DNA of 64,000 nt, from the NCBI RefSeq assembly GCF_014851395.1, contig NW_024041484.1:2311015-2375014 (forward strand), in the 5' to 3' direction. The position numbers and the translations under genes are program-made. Within the stretch, counting starts at the first letter, position 1. Each line of letters starts with the position of its first letter. The DNA comes from Micropterus salmoides (lineage: Eukaryota; Chordata; Actinopteri; Centrarchiformes; Centrarchidae). The notes beneath the pieces were generated by a model that was not told the DNA's origin, ran no database searches, and saw only the letters and a program-made list of their open reading frames with translations. Positions 48,760-59,759 of this stretch are shown one piece after another.

Positions 48760-50007
48760 TGTATAGGCTGATCATTTTTGTATTTGTCTGACACTTAATC
48801 AGCCAGCCCTATTCTCACCAGCTCAGCCCTCTCTCTCTGGCCTTTTCTCTGCACTTCCCATCATCATCATTGATTTGTCTGTCGTTCTCAGTGAAACTCA
48901 GGAGACTCAAGGGATGTGTCTAATTGTATGATGATTTTAAGTGGCATGGCTAGATAATCATCTATGGCTGGCGCCTTACCTTGCTCCGGCTCCGTGCCTG
49001 GGAAAAGCAGGAAATTGTTGTCACTTATCACCATTCAAGCATGATGGATGGTGAGGAGGGCCTGGAGTGTGGATACTTATGTTGCTGCTGGGGGAGGAAT
49101 AAAATCATTGCCTTTATTAAGTGGCATTCACTAGAGCCGGCTGGAGCAGTCATCAGCATCCTCCCAACTGAGATCACCATTATGACAGTGATGGGGTCTC
49201 AAGTACATTGTGTCAGTGAATAGCAGCCCTCTCTGCCTGTTTTGGCCGTGTTTGTGTCGACAATAGAGATGTAGCTCTCATAGAGATGGCAGCAATTGGA
49301 GGCCCTTGGATTTATCTGCTCTAAGCTGAGCACTATTTAGTAAGGGAAGTGGTCGACTAATTATAGAGCATGCTTTTATGTAAAGGCCGAACAACTCCAG
49401 ATGTATTGGGGTCATTCTCATACTTGCTGAGCATTGAGAAGTGTGTAACTGTGTGCTGTACTGGCCATGCTTGGGTTTGTCTTTCAATTGTAAAGGTGAG
49501 ATTAAAATTGAAGGCCAGTGTTCATTCATTTCTTTTGAAAAAATTCTGAAAGATGGAGCCTTTCTTAAGTGGGTCTTCTTCATGGTCTGCAGGGACCGAG
49601 TTGTATTTCAGTTAATAATTTGTGTAAATCGTCTTTCAATTGACCCTGTGGTTCATGGCTAGGTTTGAAGTGAAGCTTGCAATAAAAAAGTCCCTCAGTT
49701 ATGGTGTTTTGTCATGAATCATTAATTGATTGAACGTAGAGACCCACACTTCACAGCTGAAAATAAAAGTTCCAGCTTCAGATGACTGAATATGAGCTCT
49801 TCAGAATCAACTGACCCAGACAAATTAAACAGTTATATTTCTAGGGCTGAACCTGATTGCTGTTATCCAAGTTGCTAGTATGACCTTATGTCTTAAATAT
49901 TTTTGGGACTGTCGCACTACATGAAACAGCTTCTGCTTTTTCTTGTTTATTCTTTTTATATATATTGTTTCTTCTTTGGTTATTTGGTAATACTCCAAAT
50001 TTTACAT
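48760..50007. other. Non-coding DNA with a conserved-looking core
   Basis: No exon found. The stretch at about 48,890-49,330 is unique-looking, has TAATTGTATGATG, CTAGATAATCATC and TTATTAAGTGGC words and no repeat signature, and might be a regulatory element. Confidence 0.3.
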
Positions 50008-50015
50008 GTCAAATC

Positions 50016-50434
50016 TAGGCCCGGGTGATAAGGCCAAAAAAGTTATCACGATAAAAACATTTCATATCATTCAATATCGATAATTATCACGATATATGTC
50101 AAATCATTATTTCTTTCAAGTTTAAAGGCTGATTTTGCTTCTGAGTATAAATATAAGAAACCAGATGTTTACTTTGGTCAGAATGTGACGCTTGATGCCA
50201 AACAGTTGATCACAAAACAAATCTGAGGAAGAACAATTAAAACTATTATGATAAAATCTTTTTCAACAAATAAAAAATATATATATTTTAATAACAAAAT
50301 TAAGTGCTAATTTGTTCATGATTCAAATGAATTAAACCAAATATTTATTGACGATATATTGAACATTTATTATATTGTTATTGAGGAAAATTATATTGCG
50401 ATAATCATCATTATTGTTTTATTGCCCAGCCCTA
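50016..50434. mobile_element. hAT-type MITE, copy 2 (419 bp) with 8-bp target duplication
   Basis: Ends TAGGCCCGGGTGATAAGGCC... / ...TTATTGCCCAGCCCTA, flanked by the 8-bp direct repeat GTCAAATC (50,008-50,015 and 50,435-50,442). The interior aligns block for block with copy 1 (GTTATCACGATAAAAACATT; ATTTATTGACGATATATTGA) but lacks the SINE fragment. Confidence 0.9.
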
Positions 50435-50442
50435 GTCAAATC

Positions 50443-52155
50443 TCACATTTTACCTGTAACTATACTTTTAGTGTCGATCATCATCTGTAATGTGACAAGC
50501 ATCAAAATTTGGGCAACTTTTCTATTGAAACTCAAAATGAGTATTTTTTTATTTGCTTGCTGGGATCCAGAAGAGGAGATTTTTGATGAGACTCATTGGT
50601 GGTTGAACTGTGGGTTTTGTATTGAGCACTGGCTGTAATACATTGTGGCGCGTTGTGTTACTTGTCTTTCAGTACCTGTGAAATACCTGGTTGTTAGTGA
50701 TTGTTAAGTAAGGTGGGGTGATTCATTTGCTGAAAGACATAAGTCCTAAGAATGACAACTTTATTTACATTACATGATGCCTAAATTAGCTAAATCCTCT
50801 TCTTTCATTTAGTGCATATATTTCAAAAGGACATCCAGGACATCCTTGTAAAAGAGATTAAAAATCTCAATGGATTTCTTTCCTGGTAAAATAAAGGTTA
50901 AATAAAAAATAATAAAAAAAAGTGGCTGGTACAATTCTGAGTGGCAGACAAATATTTCCCTGCAATATATATTTACTTAACTGTCCGATTCCAATTGTCA
51001 CATTAATTTAAGTTGACTCTTGCAGCAGCGCACAGTAATAAAAGCTTCAGTTATTCTAGAGTTTGATTTCCTAATGTCCATATTGACACCATTCTCTTTG
51101 ACGACATCCCTGTAACTCGCCGTTTCAGAGAAAGATAAGATGCTCTTCATAATCACTTCATATTACATTGTAATTGCTGAAGTTTGGACAGTGAAGTATC
51201 TCTAGTCTTTTGTATTTATCACTGATGTGAATTCCTTTCCTTTTAAGCTATTAAATTTGAGTAATTACCCACATGCCCATGCCATGTTCACTAACCCATG
51301 CAGAAGCCTGCCAGCGCCTCTTGACTCTTAATTACAAATTTGAATCCTTAATACATGAATGGGAAGCAAAATAATTAGACAGATATTTTCTTCATCTCCT
51401 TTTTCTTTACTGATGTGTGTGGAAATGCCCAAATGACCTGACATGTCTGCCAGGAGAGAGTGAGAAAAAAAGACGGCATATCATCTGCATATTATAAAGG
51501 AATTAGCAGCTCATGCTGCTGCGGCGGCAGAGACATCCCTTCACCAGTGCATTTTTCTAAAGCTGCATTCTTCATTAGAATATGGTTCAGATTGCGTTAT
51601 AGTCTCATTATCTTTTCTTTGCTTTGCCGCTAATGAGCGGGACAGGCCAGCTAAACGAGAGACTTCCATTTACATTATTTGAAATGTGCTATAATAATGC
51701 TCGTTAGAGTATTCCGTTTTTGTTACACAGTTGTTTTAATTAGATTTTCGTCTCCACTTCTTAATAAGAATAAGGGCATCCATCGCTAATAATGCCTGTA
51801 ATGGATTTGTTTTTACACAATGAGACAAGAAGAGAAAGAAGTTACAGTATTTCTCTTTTTAAGTGTCTCTTAATTGAAGGAGGTTTAATTGGAGCTTGTT
51901 TCATTTCCAATCAGCAATCAACTACAAGAACAATTCCCTCTTCCTCCTCTTCCACTCACAGACCCACAACTGTGCTAACCTGCTGTTCTGTAGTTCAGCT
52001 CCTGCAGTGCACAGGTTAATATTAGGCCAAGCCTTAACGACACCTCATGGTCTTCTTCGGCAGATGGATTTGCTCAGTTGTCCAATGACCAGTGATGACT
52101 CGTTTAGCCACATGTCATCATTCCATCACTGGCTGTTGAGGTGGTGTCCAGCCAA
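50443..52155. other. Non-coding DNA with conserved-looking core
   Basis: No exon or named transposon. About 51,470-51,800 is a candidate regulatory element, annotated separately. Confidence 0.35.
51470..51800. promoter_or_regulatory. Candidate conserved non-coding element
   Basis: Dense homeodomain-type cores (GCTAATGAG, TTTAATTAGATT, CTAATAATG, AAGGAATTAGCAG), a GCTGCTGCGGCGGCAG patch, no repeat words and no reading frame. The wording is typical of deeply conserved vertebrate enhancers, but conservation itself cannot be seen here. Confidence 0.3.
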
Positions 52156-52159
52156 CGCT

Positions 52160-52966
52160 GTTAGGCTTTGTAGATAATTGGTGGACTTTCTGGGAAATGC
52201 CTGGTCTGATTAGGAGTGACACCATTCATCCCATTTTAGATGGAGCAGCTCTCTTATCGAGAAATCTGACTGATTTATTAGTGGACCAAAAACCATGACA
52301 ACCCAGAGTTCAGACCAGGAGGCAGAGTTGCTGTCCTACATGCTTCTCTGTGCTTCCATTAGAGCAGTTACCCACCCAGAACACCACAGTGACTGTTTCT
52401 GCCCCCAACCACTTAAACTAATTAGATCAAAGGTAAACAGAAGATCTATGTGAAAAAACGTAATAAGCATTAACACCACTGCTCCCTTAGTACAAAATAT
52501 AGGAGAATAAAATGTGAACTTCTTGTACATTATTTAATGTCAGATTATCAAATTGATTTATTTTGGCTTAGTGAAACCTGGCTGATTCATGAAGAATATG
52601 TTGGCCTAAATGAATCCACTCCCCTCAGTCATATTAATATTCACATTCCTCGAGGAACTGTGAGGAGGTCTAGTTGCAGCTATCTTCGAAGCCTTGTTTT
52701 TAGTCCGTCACACCCAACCTGGAAGACACTGCATCCAATTCTATTTTTGTACCGCACTCCTCGTCCATACATACTTTTACCTGAATTCTCAGTTTTTATC
52801 AAGTTTAGTTGTTAAAGCAGATAAATTAATTTTAGTAGGGCACCATCATATCTTAAAGAGCTTAGAGAACCTTCTTAGAGAACCCTATTATCACAATAGA
52901 ACACTGTGCTCCCAGAATGCAGGGTTGGCTGCCAAACCTGTTTCTGCTTGTTTAAAGGGTGTTTTT
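52160..52966 (+). mobile_element. L2/CR1-group LINE, 5' part of an interrupted copy
   Basis: Apurinic-endonuclease N-terminus: DYQIDLFWLSETWLIHEEYV (about 52,540-52,599), NESTPLSHINIHIPRGT, and a shifted frame with FLYRTPRP and EFSVFI. A large deletion then jumps at about 52,838 to the RT C-terminus (APSYLKEL; YYHNRTLCSQNAGL). The 3' UTR begins (TGTTTCTGCTTGTTTAAAGG) and stops at about 52,966, where a minus-strand LINE starts. The missing 3' UTR resumes at 59,350. Stops and frameshifts make it non-functional. Confidence 0.8.
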
Positions 52967-53670
52967 CAGAATCCGTTTTATTCGCCAGGTAAGTGTACAC
53001 ACATGAGGAATTTGACTTTGGATTGTACATTTCTCACAATGTGCGTACTCATACAATAATACAATAATAAAATCAAACACAGGCTACAGTATAGAGAACA
53101 CAAAGGATGCAGGAGCAAATTATTATCATCATTATTATTTATTATTATTATTATACATGTTGGAGGTGGATGTGATATACAGGTACACATACACATGTAC
53201 ATAGTGCAATGGAGCATAGTGCAAAGGATGCTGGAATAAATAAGTATTATGTGCTGGTATTATGTACTTGAGGTAGGTGGATTTGGTAAACAGTATATAC
53301 AATATGAAAATATAACAATAAGAACAGTATGACCAGCTCTGAAATAGAGAATGGTGAATAAATAATAAGGGGTAACCGGTAAACAGGTGGCTGATTAGAG
53401 GCAGAGTTACTGGGTTATTGCACAGGAATTGTTCCTGACACTGTGAGTCAGAAATCAGCTGTTCATCAGAGTGATGGCTTGTGGGAAGAAACTGTTCCTG
53501 AGTCTGTTGGTTTTGGCGTACAGACTCAGGAACTCTGTAACTACTACGCCTAACAGAGGGGAGGAGCTGGAACAGGTTGTGTCTGGGGTTAGATGGATCT
53601 GCAGTGATGTTTCCTGTCTGTTTCCTGACTCTGGAAATGTATAAGTCCTGAATGGAGGGCAGGTTGGCAC
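52967..53670 (-). mobile_element. CR1/L2-group LINE (minus), 3' part
   Basis: Minus-strand C-terminal protein LPSIQDLYISRVRKQTGNIT (about 53,610-53,669), then ADPSNPRHNLFQLLPSVRR and, in another frame, RNSFFPQAITLMNS (about 53,464-53,505). This is the C-terminus typical of fish LINE reverse transcriptases. 52,967-53,455 is its 3' UTR with ATT-rich tracts. Its N-terminal part is at 57,858-59,349, beyond an intervening 4.2-kb block. Confidence 0.85.
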
Positions 53671-54030
53671 CATAGACCGTATATAAAATGGACGTAGTAT
53701 CCGTGACGTCACCTGTTGGTTTCTGAAGAGCATTTTTGAAGCCCGAATTGGGCGGAGCTGGCCGTCGCCATCTTGGCACCGTGTCACCACGCGTCACTCC
53801 CGGATAACCATAAATGGGCAAAGGGGCGGGTCATGGGTGGAGCTGAGGTGACGTGTTGCTGAAACCACTCCCAGCTAACTCGACATGACCGAGTTAGCTC
53901 ATGCTAAGGAGCTAATGCTATTTGCTACTCCGCATTAGCAGAGGTAGCTTCTAAACCCCCGGTGCTGTACAGTGGAGGTTGGAACCTCTGGCCGTTTTGT
54001 TACGTTTATGGTCGTCAGCTCATCAAGGTA
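53671..54030 (+). repeat. Dispersed repeat, CATAGACCGTATATAAAATGG end
   Basis: Starts at the break in the minus LINE. Contains a TGACGTCA palindrome (53,704-53,711), GGTTTCTGAAGAGCATTTTTG and CGCCATCTTGGCACCG. I recall this as one end of a very common fish repeat. A donor-like CATCAAGGTAAGACTT closes the G+C-richer part at about 54,027. The other end of the same kind of repeat is at 57,705-57,857. Confidence 0.55.
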
Positions 54031-54720
54031 AGACTTAAGACTAAATATTAAAATAACTCATATCTGTTATTGACATTATACTTCACAAGGTTTTAAATGC
54101 TTTGAATATATAAATGTGGTAACGTTATTTTGCGACACTAATGTTAGATTTGGTTGAGACCAATATTAACAGTTAACTATGAATCAGTTATTAATTATGT
54201 TAATGTGTACTTACAGCTCAAACGAACAATTTGAAGCAAATCAATTAACCCTTTTACATAACGTTAGTTACGAGTCGTTTATTTGGACGTCTCCTCAGTA
54301 TATTACTTGTAATAAATGTAATAAGCTAGCGATAGAGTCATTAGTTACATGATGGAAGCTGTATAACTTAAAATGTTAGCCATGGCTGTTATCACGTTAA
54401 TTAATTATAACCACTATATTGAGTAATGTTGCTGCTGTCGGCAGGGCTGTGTGGGATTATTGTCTGGAATAGGACACTTGAGAGAGAAAGGTACTTTTTA
54501 TATTTGTCACAAGATTCTTGTTGAGGATCTGATGCCTCCACGCCTGCTTTAACTGTTAAGTAACGTTACTAGGACAAGTTGGCTACTGGACATTTGACAG
54601 CTGATATAAAATTATCTGTCTTAAGAGGACAACACAAAAACATTTAAAGAGTCTCCCTTATTCCATTTTCTCTTGCGAATGTGACATGCTGTCAGCATTA
54701 AAACACTGAGGCATCTTTTA
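54031..54720. other. A+T-rich interior, nothing recognised
   Basis: Contains several ACGTTA words but no gene or named repeat. Confidence 0.3.
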
Positions 54721-54725
54721 GAGGA

Positions 54726-55052
54726 GCATCTCAAAAAATTAGAATACTGTGGAAAAGTTCATTGTGAGCATCACAAGCAGACTTGAGAGATTAAAGGCTT
54801 CAGAAACCTTTGCAATGTTTTTAGTTAATAGCCGATTAGAGAGCTCTTTTCCAGTTGACATTTCCGTATAATTTAAAATACAAAAATGTATTTTTATTCT
54901 AAAATGTTTCTACATTTTGAGATACTGGAGTTTTTATTTCCATGAGCTGTAAACCGTAATCATCAAGATGAAAGCAAAAAGGGTTTGAAATGCTTCACTT
55001 TGTGTAATGAATCTAGAAAATATCAGAGATTCACTTTTTGAATTGAATTACG
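54726..55052. mobile_element. Tc1/mariner-type MITE relic
   Basis: The left part CATCTCAAAAAATTAGAATA, then CTGTGGAAAAGTTCATTG, and the right part TTTGAGATACTGGAGTTTTT, TTTCACTTTGTGTAATGAAT and TTCACTTTTTGAATTGAATT match the sub-terminal zones of Tc1-like elements, including those at 60,480-60,590 and 61,430-61,560. No transposase remains. Confidence 0.6.
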
Positions 55053-55059
55053 TTTATTG

Positions 55060-56240
55060 TTTACTTCATATTTTTCATCACCTGAAGCTTCTATTACACG
55101 TTTTCCTCCTAGAGTCACACCTTGGGTCAGATGTCCCACCTGGTGCCAGAGACCTGGAAGCCTTGTTATTGTCGTGGAAGTCTGTATCTGTTGGCGTGGA
55201 CTGACGTGGAAAGGCGTTTTCTCCTTCTGTTTAGTTTGAGTTGTAAATATTATCCATATTTGTGTTTTAGGCCCATTTAAAAAAAATATATGGTTTATGG
55301 TTCACATTGTAATAAATTCTATATATATTAGCACTCCCTGTCTTTACTACTTACTGAAAAGATAATTTTATACCACAGATAAAACATGAAACTGAACTCT
55401 TGCTAAAGAACATCAGTCTAGTATAAGCTGAAAAGCGAAAATACTCCCAAACATGTTTCACATGAAATGTTGAAAAGTAATTAAGCAGTGAATTTCTGTG
55501 TGCAGGACTATTTTTACTTTCTACCTTATACTTTAAGATAAATAAGGAGCCATACACCCAGTACCCATATACTGTATAAGAGAGCCTGAAGTTTCTGAAG
55601 AGTGCCTTGTTTGCTGCTCTGATATAAGTCTAGGTTAAACACAGAATAATGTGGGCACATCGAAACCATCCTGTGGGTAAGTGCTAAAACAAAGAATGAT
55701 GAGAATGAGAATGATCTGCACAGAGTAATTATGAATCCCACTAGGTGTTTTTTATTGTGACCTTGCAAACTCTGAGGTCTCAGAGCTGACCGAATGCACA
55801 TGTAGTAAATAGGTGAGTCTATACAATGTAAACCACACCTTCTCAGAGGTTGCAATAAATTACACCTCCTACAGGGCTTCAAAACTATTCAGTGTGCAGA
55901 TAAGTCTTTGTTTTTCACTACACAGTAACTTCTCCGTCAATGTCACATTTGTCTCTTAAAGAAATGTCAAAACAGTATATAACGTCAACATTTCATTTTT
56001 TACTTTCTACTAACATATGTAAAATGTTAGCCTATAAATACCATCTTAATATTTTCATTTACAGCTGTTAACTGTAATATATAGTTAAGTTTAGATCACA
56101 CTATTTAAAATTAAAATATGAAACTGATGAATGAAGAATTATTTTATTATGTATAATTAGTTTGATACATTTTAAGTATTCCTAATACAAAAGCAATAGT
56201 TTAATAAATTAAACTTTTGTCTTGCATTCATGAAAACATC
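55060..56240. other. A+T-rich DNA, nothing recognised
   Basis: No gene or named repeat supported. Confidence 0.3.
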
Positions 56241-56242
56241 AA

Positions 56243-56275
56243 TATTCAATTCAATTTTATTTATATAGCTGTAGC
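56243..56275 (-). repeat. L2-type LINE 3' terminus fragment (minus)
   Basis: TTCAATTCAATTTTATTTAT, then ATAGC, is the reverse of the terminus of the L2-group copy at 13,690-14,937. Confidence 0.55.
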
Positions 56276-56398
56276 AGACCTAAACATTTTTAGTTATGCA
56301 TTTTAATAAATTTATGAGAATTGATACCCAATTATGAATTCATAATTGAAGATTCATAAAATCACAATTTTCCTCGTTAAGGGCACCACCGGAGTTGT

Positions 56399-57689
56399 TA
56401 TAATCCTAGAGTCTCCGGACCTCTAGGTAGTTTTGAATAACTATACAATTATTACTAGTGATCAGTTAGTTAATAATCGCTCAATTATCTTAAATCAGTC
56501 AGTCAGTCTCATATCTAAAGGGTCAATTCTCTTGGCAGGAACTAGAAATAGGCAACACACACAGCTCTTGATTATATTACAGTGAATTTATTCTCTAACT
56601 AAGGTGATAAAAAGATGGTTGGATACAGGGAACAAACATTTGCTGAACAATGAGCCTGGAGGTTTGATTGTGGGAAGCATTTGACTCATACGGCATAGAA
56701 GAGCTAATGAAAGTAAACTAATGCTATAATTTAGGAGTTAAGAGGGGAATATCTGATCACAGAACGTGTGTTAAGTCTTACTGCTTGTCGACAGCCTGCT
56801 TTTGGCCTGTTGCACGGGTCCCACGCTAGCTGCCCGATCCTGGCTTTTTGCTAGGGATTCTCCGGGGTTCTCCGTGTCTGATTGAAAACGCCTCCTCCGT
56901 CTGGCAATTTGGCTGTTTTCAGGTTTCCTTCGTTGTAGCTGGCGAGACCACGTGGCTTGGTCTGACCTCTGTGAAGTTGGCTTCAACGAAAAAGGCTTAA
57001 AATGGAACTTGGTCGTTCCTGAATTAGTCCAGTGTAACTTAACGGACTGATAACTTTAACAAACAAAAGAAATAAAGAAAATAAAACAAACTGAAGGCAG
57101 ATCGATGTCGCGGCACTTCAGGTGTGTAGCTTCAGGTGAACAAAAGGCCTGTTTCGCTGGCCGAGTCTGGGCGTTGCCTGGCGAGGCACGCCACGCGCGT
57201 GCAGAAGCGTCCAGCGAGCAGAGCAGAGTGGAAGAGAGCCAACAGCGAAGAGAAGAGAGCGCGCGAGGTTGCGTGTCGCTCTTTTGTTGCCTGGGGCGTG
57301 GTTCCCCAGGGGGCGTCTCAGGTTTCCCAAGGGACTGCCTTTCTAAACTTAATGTCTAAAGAAAGAAATCTATTTGCACGTATTATAATCAAATATTTTC
57401 CACAATCCAACCTCAATGGTTGAACGGTTGTACTGTTCTAAGCTTTTGGTAACAGGAAACAATTGTCACGTGAGACAGGGGTTTTCCTTTTTGATGTGGT
57501 AATAAAACAAAGAATAAGGTCAGTTGCCACGGAAACATGTGTGGGGGGGCCAGTTTTGATAGGCTGTTTAGGGAAATGCCAATGGCTGGTTCGTGTCCCT
57601 TTGTCAGTTTAACAGTCAGGCCCCGCGTTATCAGCTTTGGAATCAAAAAGGTGCCAGTTTTATGGTTGGGCTAGGTCACCCCCCTCACA
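56399..57689 (-). mobile_element. Candidate solo LTR (about 1.29 kb, minus)
   Basis: Read on the minus strand it begins TGTGAGGGGGGTGACCTAGC, has a G+C- and CpG-rich centre (about 57,100-57,330), an AATAAA polyadenylation word (complement of 56,587-56,592) toward its 3' end, and ends ...CTAGGATTATA. GTTGT flanks both sides (56,394-56,398 and 57,690-57,694), fitting a 5-bp target duplication. No gag or pol sequence adjoins it. The TG...TA ends are not canonical TG...CA, so the borders are tentative. Confidence 0.4.
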
Positions 57690-57704
57690 GTTGTCACGAA
57701 GGGC

Positions 57705-57857
57705 AAAATTAGCGATATGCACTAAAAACATTTTTTGAACCAGGCTGTAAACATGTTTTATTCTGCTGTAAATTTGGGCATTTTAACATGGGGGTCAATG
57801 GAGATTGACTCCCTTCTGCAGCCAGCCTCAAGTGGCCACTCGATGAATTGCAGTTTC
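57705..57857 (+). repeat. Dispersed repeat, AACATGGGGGTCAATGG end
   Basis: Contains TTGAACCAGGCTGTAAACAT, GGGCATTTTAACATGGGGGT and GCCAGCCTCAAGTGGCCACT. I recall these words as the other end of the common fish repeat that begins at 53,671. It stops exactly where the minus LINE resumes. Confidence 0.55.
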
Positions 57858-59349
57858 AGATACTTCCTTAGGCAGGTTGAGCTTCCTGAGCTGGCGCAGC
57901 AAGTATATCCTCTGCTGGGCCTTCTTGATGATGATGGAGTCTGTGTTACTGACCTACTTTAGGTCCTGGGATATAGTGGAACCCACAAACCTGACGGATT
58001 CCACAGCAGACACTGGGCTGTTTAGAATGGTGATGGGGGGCAGAGTGGGGGGCTCCTCCTGAAGTCCACGGTCATCTCCACAGTTTTGAGCATGTTAAGC
58101 TCCATGTTGTTCTGGCCGCACCAGAGAGCCAGCTGATCAACCTCTCGTCTGTAGGCCGACTCATCACCGTCCCGGATGAGGCCATTGGCCGTTGGGTCGT
58201 CAGCAAACTTCAGGAGTTTGACTGATGGGTCTCTTGAGGTGCAGTCGCTGGTGTAGAGGGAAATGTAAATGCTCCGTACTTGTATAGCGCCTTTCTAGTC
58301 TTTTCGATTCAGCAGTCACACACATTCATACACTGAGCCTAAGTGCTCAAACAGAAACTAACATTCACACTCACTCATACACTGGCGGAATAGCCGCCAG
58401 GGGCAAATCGGGGTTCAGTATCTTGCCCAAGGACACTTCGACACGCAACCAGGGGGAGCCAGGGATTGAACCGCCGACCTTCCGATTAACAGCCAACCCG
58501 AGAAGAGCAGTAGGGAGAGCACACACCGCTGGGGGGCGCCAGAGCTGATGGTCCAGGTGCTTTATGTGATGTTCCCCAGTCTCAACTGCTGACTCCTGTC
58601 AGTCAGGAAGTATGTGATCTACTGACAGGTGGAGGCTGGCACAGTGAGCTGGGTGAGTTTGGTGCTGAGGATGTCTGGAATGACTATGTTGATCGCTGAG
58701 CTGAAGTCCACAAACAGGATCCCGCAAGGGGCCTGTAATGTCCTTCAGGTGGGCCAACACCAGTCTTTCAAAAGACTTCATGACTACAGATGTCATGGCG
58801 ACAGGCCTGTAGTCATTTAATCCAGAGATGGAGGACCGGGATGATTGTGGAGCGTTTGAAGAGGAGGGAACTTCACACAGCTCCAGTGATCTGTTGAAGA
58901 TCTGTGTGAAGATGGGGGCCAGCTGGTCTGCACAGATTTTCAGGCAGGAGGGCAAGGAACCTTCCTGATATTCTGCCTCTGGAAGAGCTGGCGCACATCC
59001 TCTTCACAGATCGTGAGTGCAGGTGAGGGATTGGTGAGGGGGGGTGACAACGTGGCAGTGGGGGAAGGTGACTCTTTGAAGATGGTGTTGGAGTAGGGGA
59101 GAGGTGTGACTGTGGGCTTCTCAAACCTACAGTAAAATCCATTCAGCTCGTCAGCCAGTCGTTCAGTACCAGCAGTGTTGGGGGATGGTGTCCTGTAGTT
59201 GATGAGTGTCCGCAGGCCTCTCAGGTTCGTTGGCTGTGAAGCTGTTTTCTAGCTTTTCAGCGTAGCTCCTCTTTGCTGCTTTGATCTTTTATTCAGTGTG
59301 TTCCTGGCCTGGTTATACAAGACTCTGTCCCCACTTCTGAAGGCCACGT
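57858..59349 (-). mobile_element. CR1/L2-group LINE (minus), 5' part
   Basis: Minus-strand pieces in order: FRSGDRVLYNQARNTLNKR (about 59,290-59,346), LPSCLKICADQLAPIFTQIF with NRSLELCEVPS (about 58,862-58,955), LNDYRPVAMTSVVMKSFERL (RT start, about 58,755-58,820), the RT palm and later LLRQLRKLNLPKE (about 57,865-57,903). Many frameshifts. The C-terminus continues at 53,670 downwards, after a gap of roughly 50-60 residues lost at the insertion point. A SINE interrupts it at 58,262-58,495. Confidence 0.85.
58262..58495 (-). repeat. SINE nested in the minus LINE
   Basis: In + orientation: TACTTGTATAGCGCCTTTCT, CATTCACACTCACTCATACA, GGGGTTCAGTATCTTGCCCA, AGGACACTTCGACACGCAAC and GGGATTGAACCGCCGACCTT. 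The last part is a box-B-like GGTTCAATCC in reverse. This is a recognised type of fish SINE, here without its tRNA-like 5' end complete. Flanked on both sides by RT-coding LINE sequence. Confidence 0.65.
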
Positions 59350-59502
59350 CACTGTTGACAAGTGCTTGCTCATTGTGGGAATTGTTGGATCACCATAAAT
59401 ATTATTACATAGTGTGGCATTGTCCAGCTCTACATGAAAAGTGCAATGAGATAACTTCAGTTATGAATTGGCACTATATAAATAAAACTAATTTGAATTG
59501 TC
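59350..59502 (+). mobile_element. L2/CR1-group LINE, resumed 3' UTR
   Basis: CACTGTTGACAAGTGCTTGC, then GGGAATTGTTGGATCACC, and the terminus TTGGCACTATATAAATAAAA. It corresponds to about 14,797-14,937 of the other copy. It directly continues the 3' UTR that breaks off at 52,966. Confidence 0.8.
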
Positions 59503-59759
59503 ACGGAGATAGTTTCATTGTTGTTAAGTGAGCAAAATATGAAACTTCAGTCATGTGATTAGAGTTGGCTGTATATAGGGGGGTAACTTCTTTCTCTGCT
59601 CAAAAATAGTCTGTTGCTGTGTCCTTCTTGACCTTTCTCCGGCCATTCATTGACTCCTGGTCTATGACTCTATGACTCTCTTCCCAGTGGTTGCTGGAAG
59701 TGGTTTTGGGCTGATGTTCACATGTAGCTTGTCTGTTTCTGGTTTGAAGCTCATCAACT

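Noticed and set aside
53135..53821. A 228-codon minus-strand open frame
   Set aside because: It is the longest frame in the window, but only its middle matches a LINE reverse-transcriptase C-terminus. The start is in the adjacent repeat and the end is in the LINE 3' UTR. Not a cellular gene.
57105..57423. Three overlapping frames of 70-95 codons
   Set aside because: All arise from the CpG-rich core of the candidate LTR, on both strands and in different frames. No codon-level pattern or domain.
58629..58820. Plus-strand frame opposite a LINE
   Set aside because: It is the complement of minus-strand reverse-transcriptase sequence, which explains the open frame.
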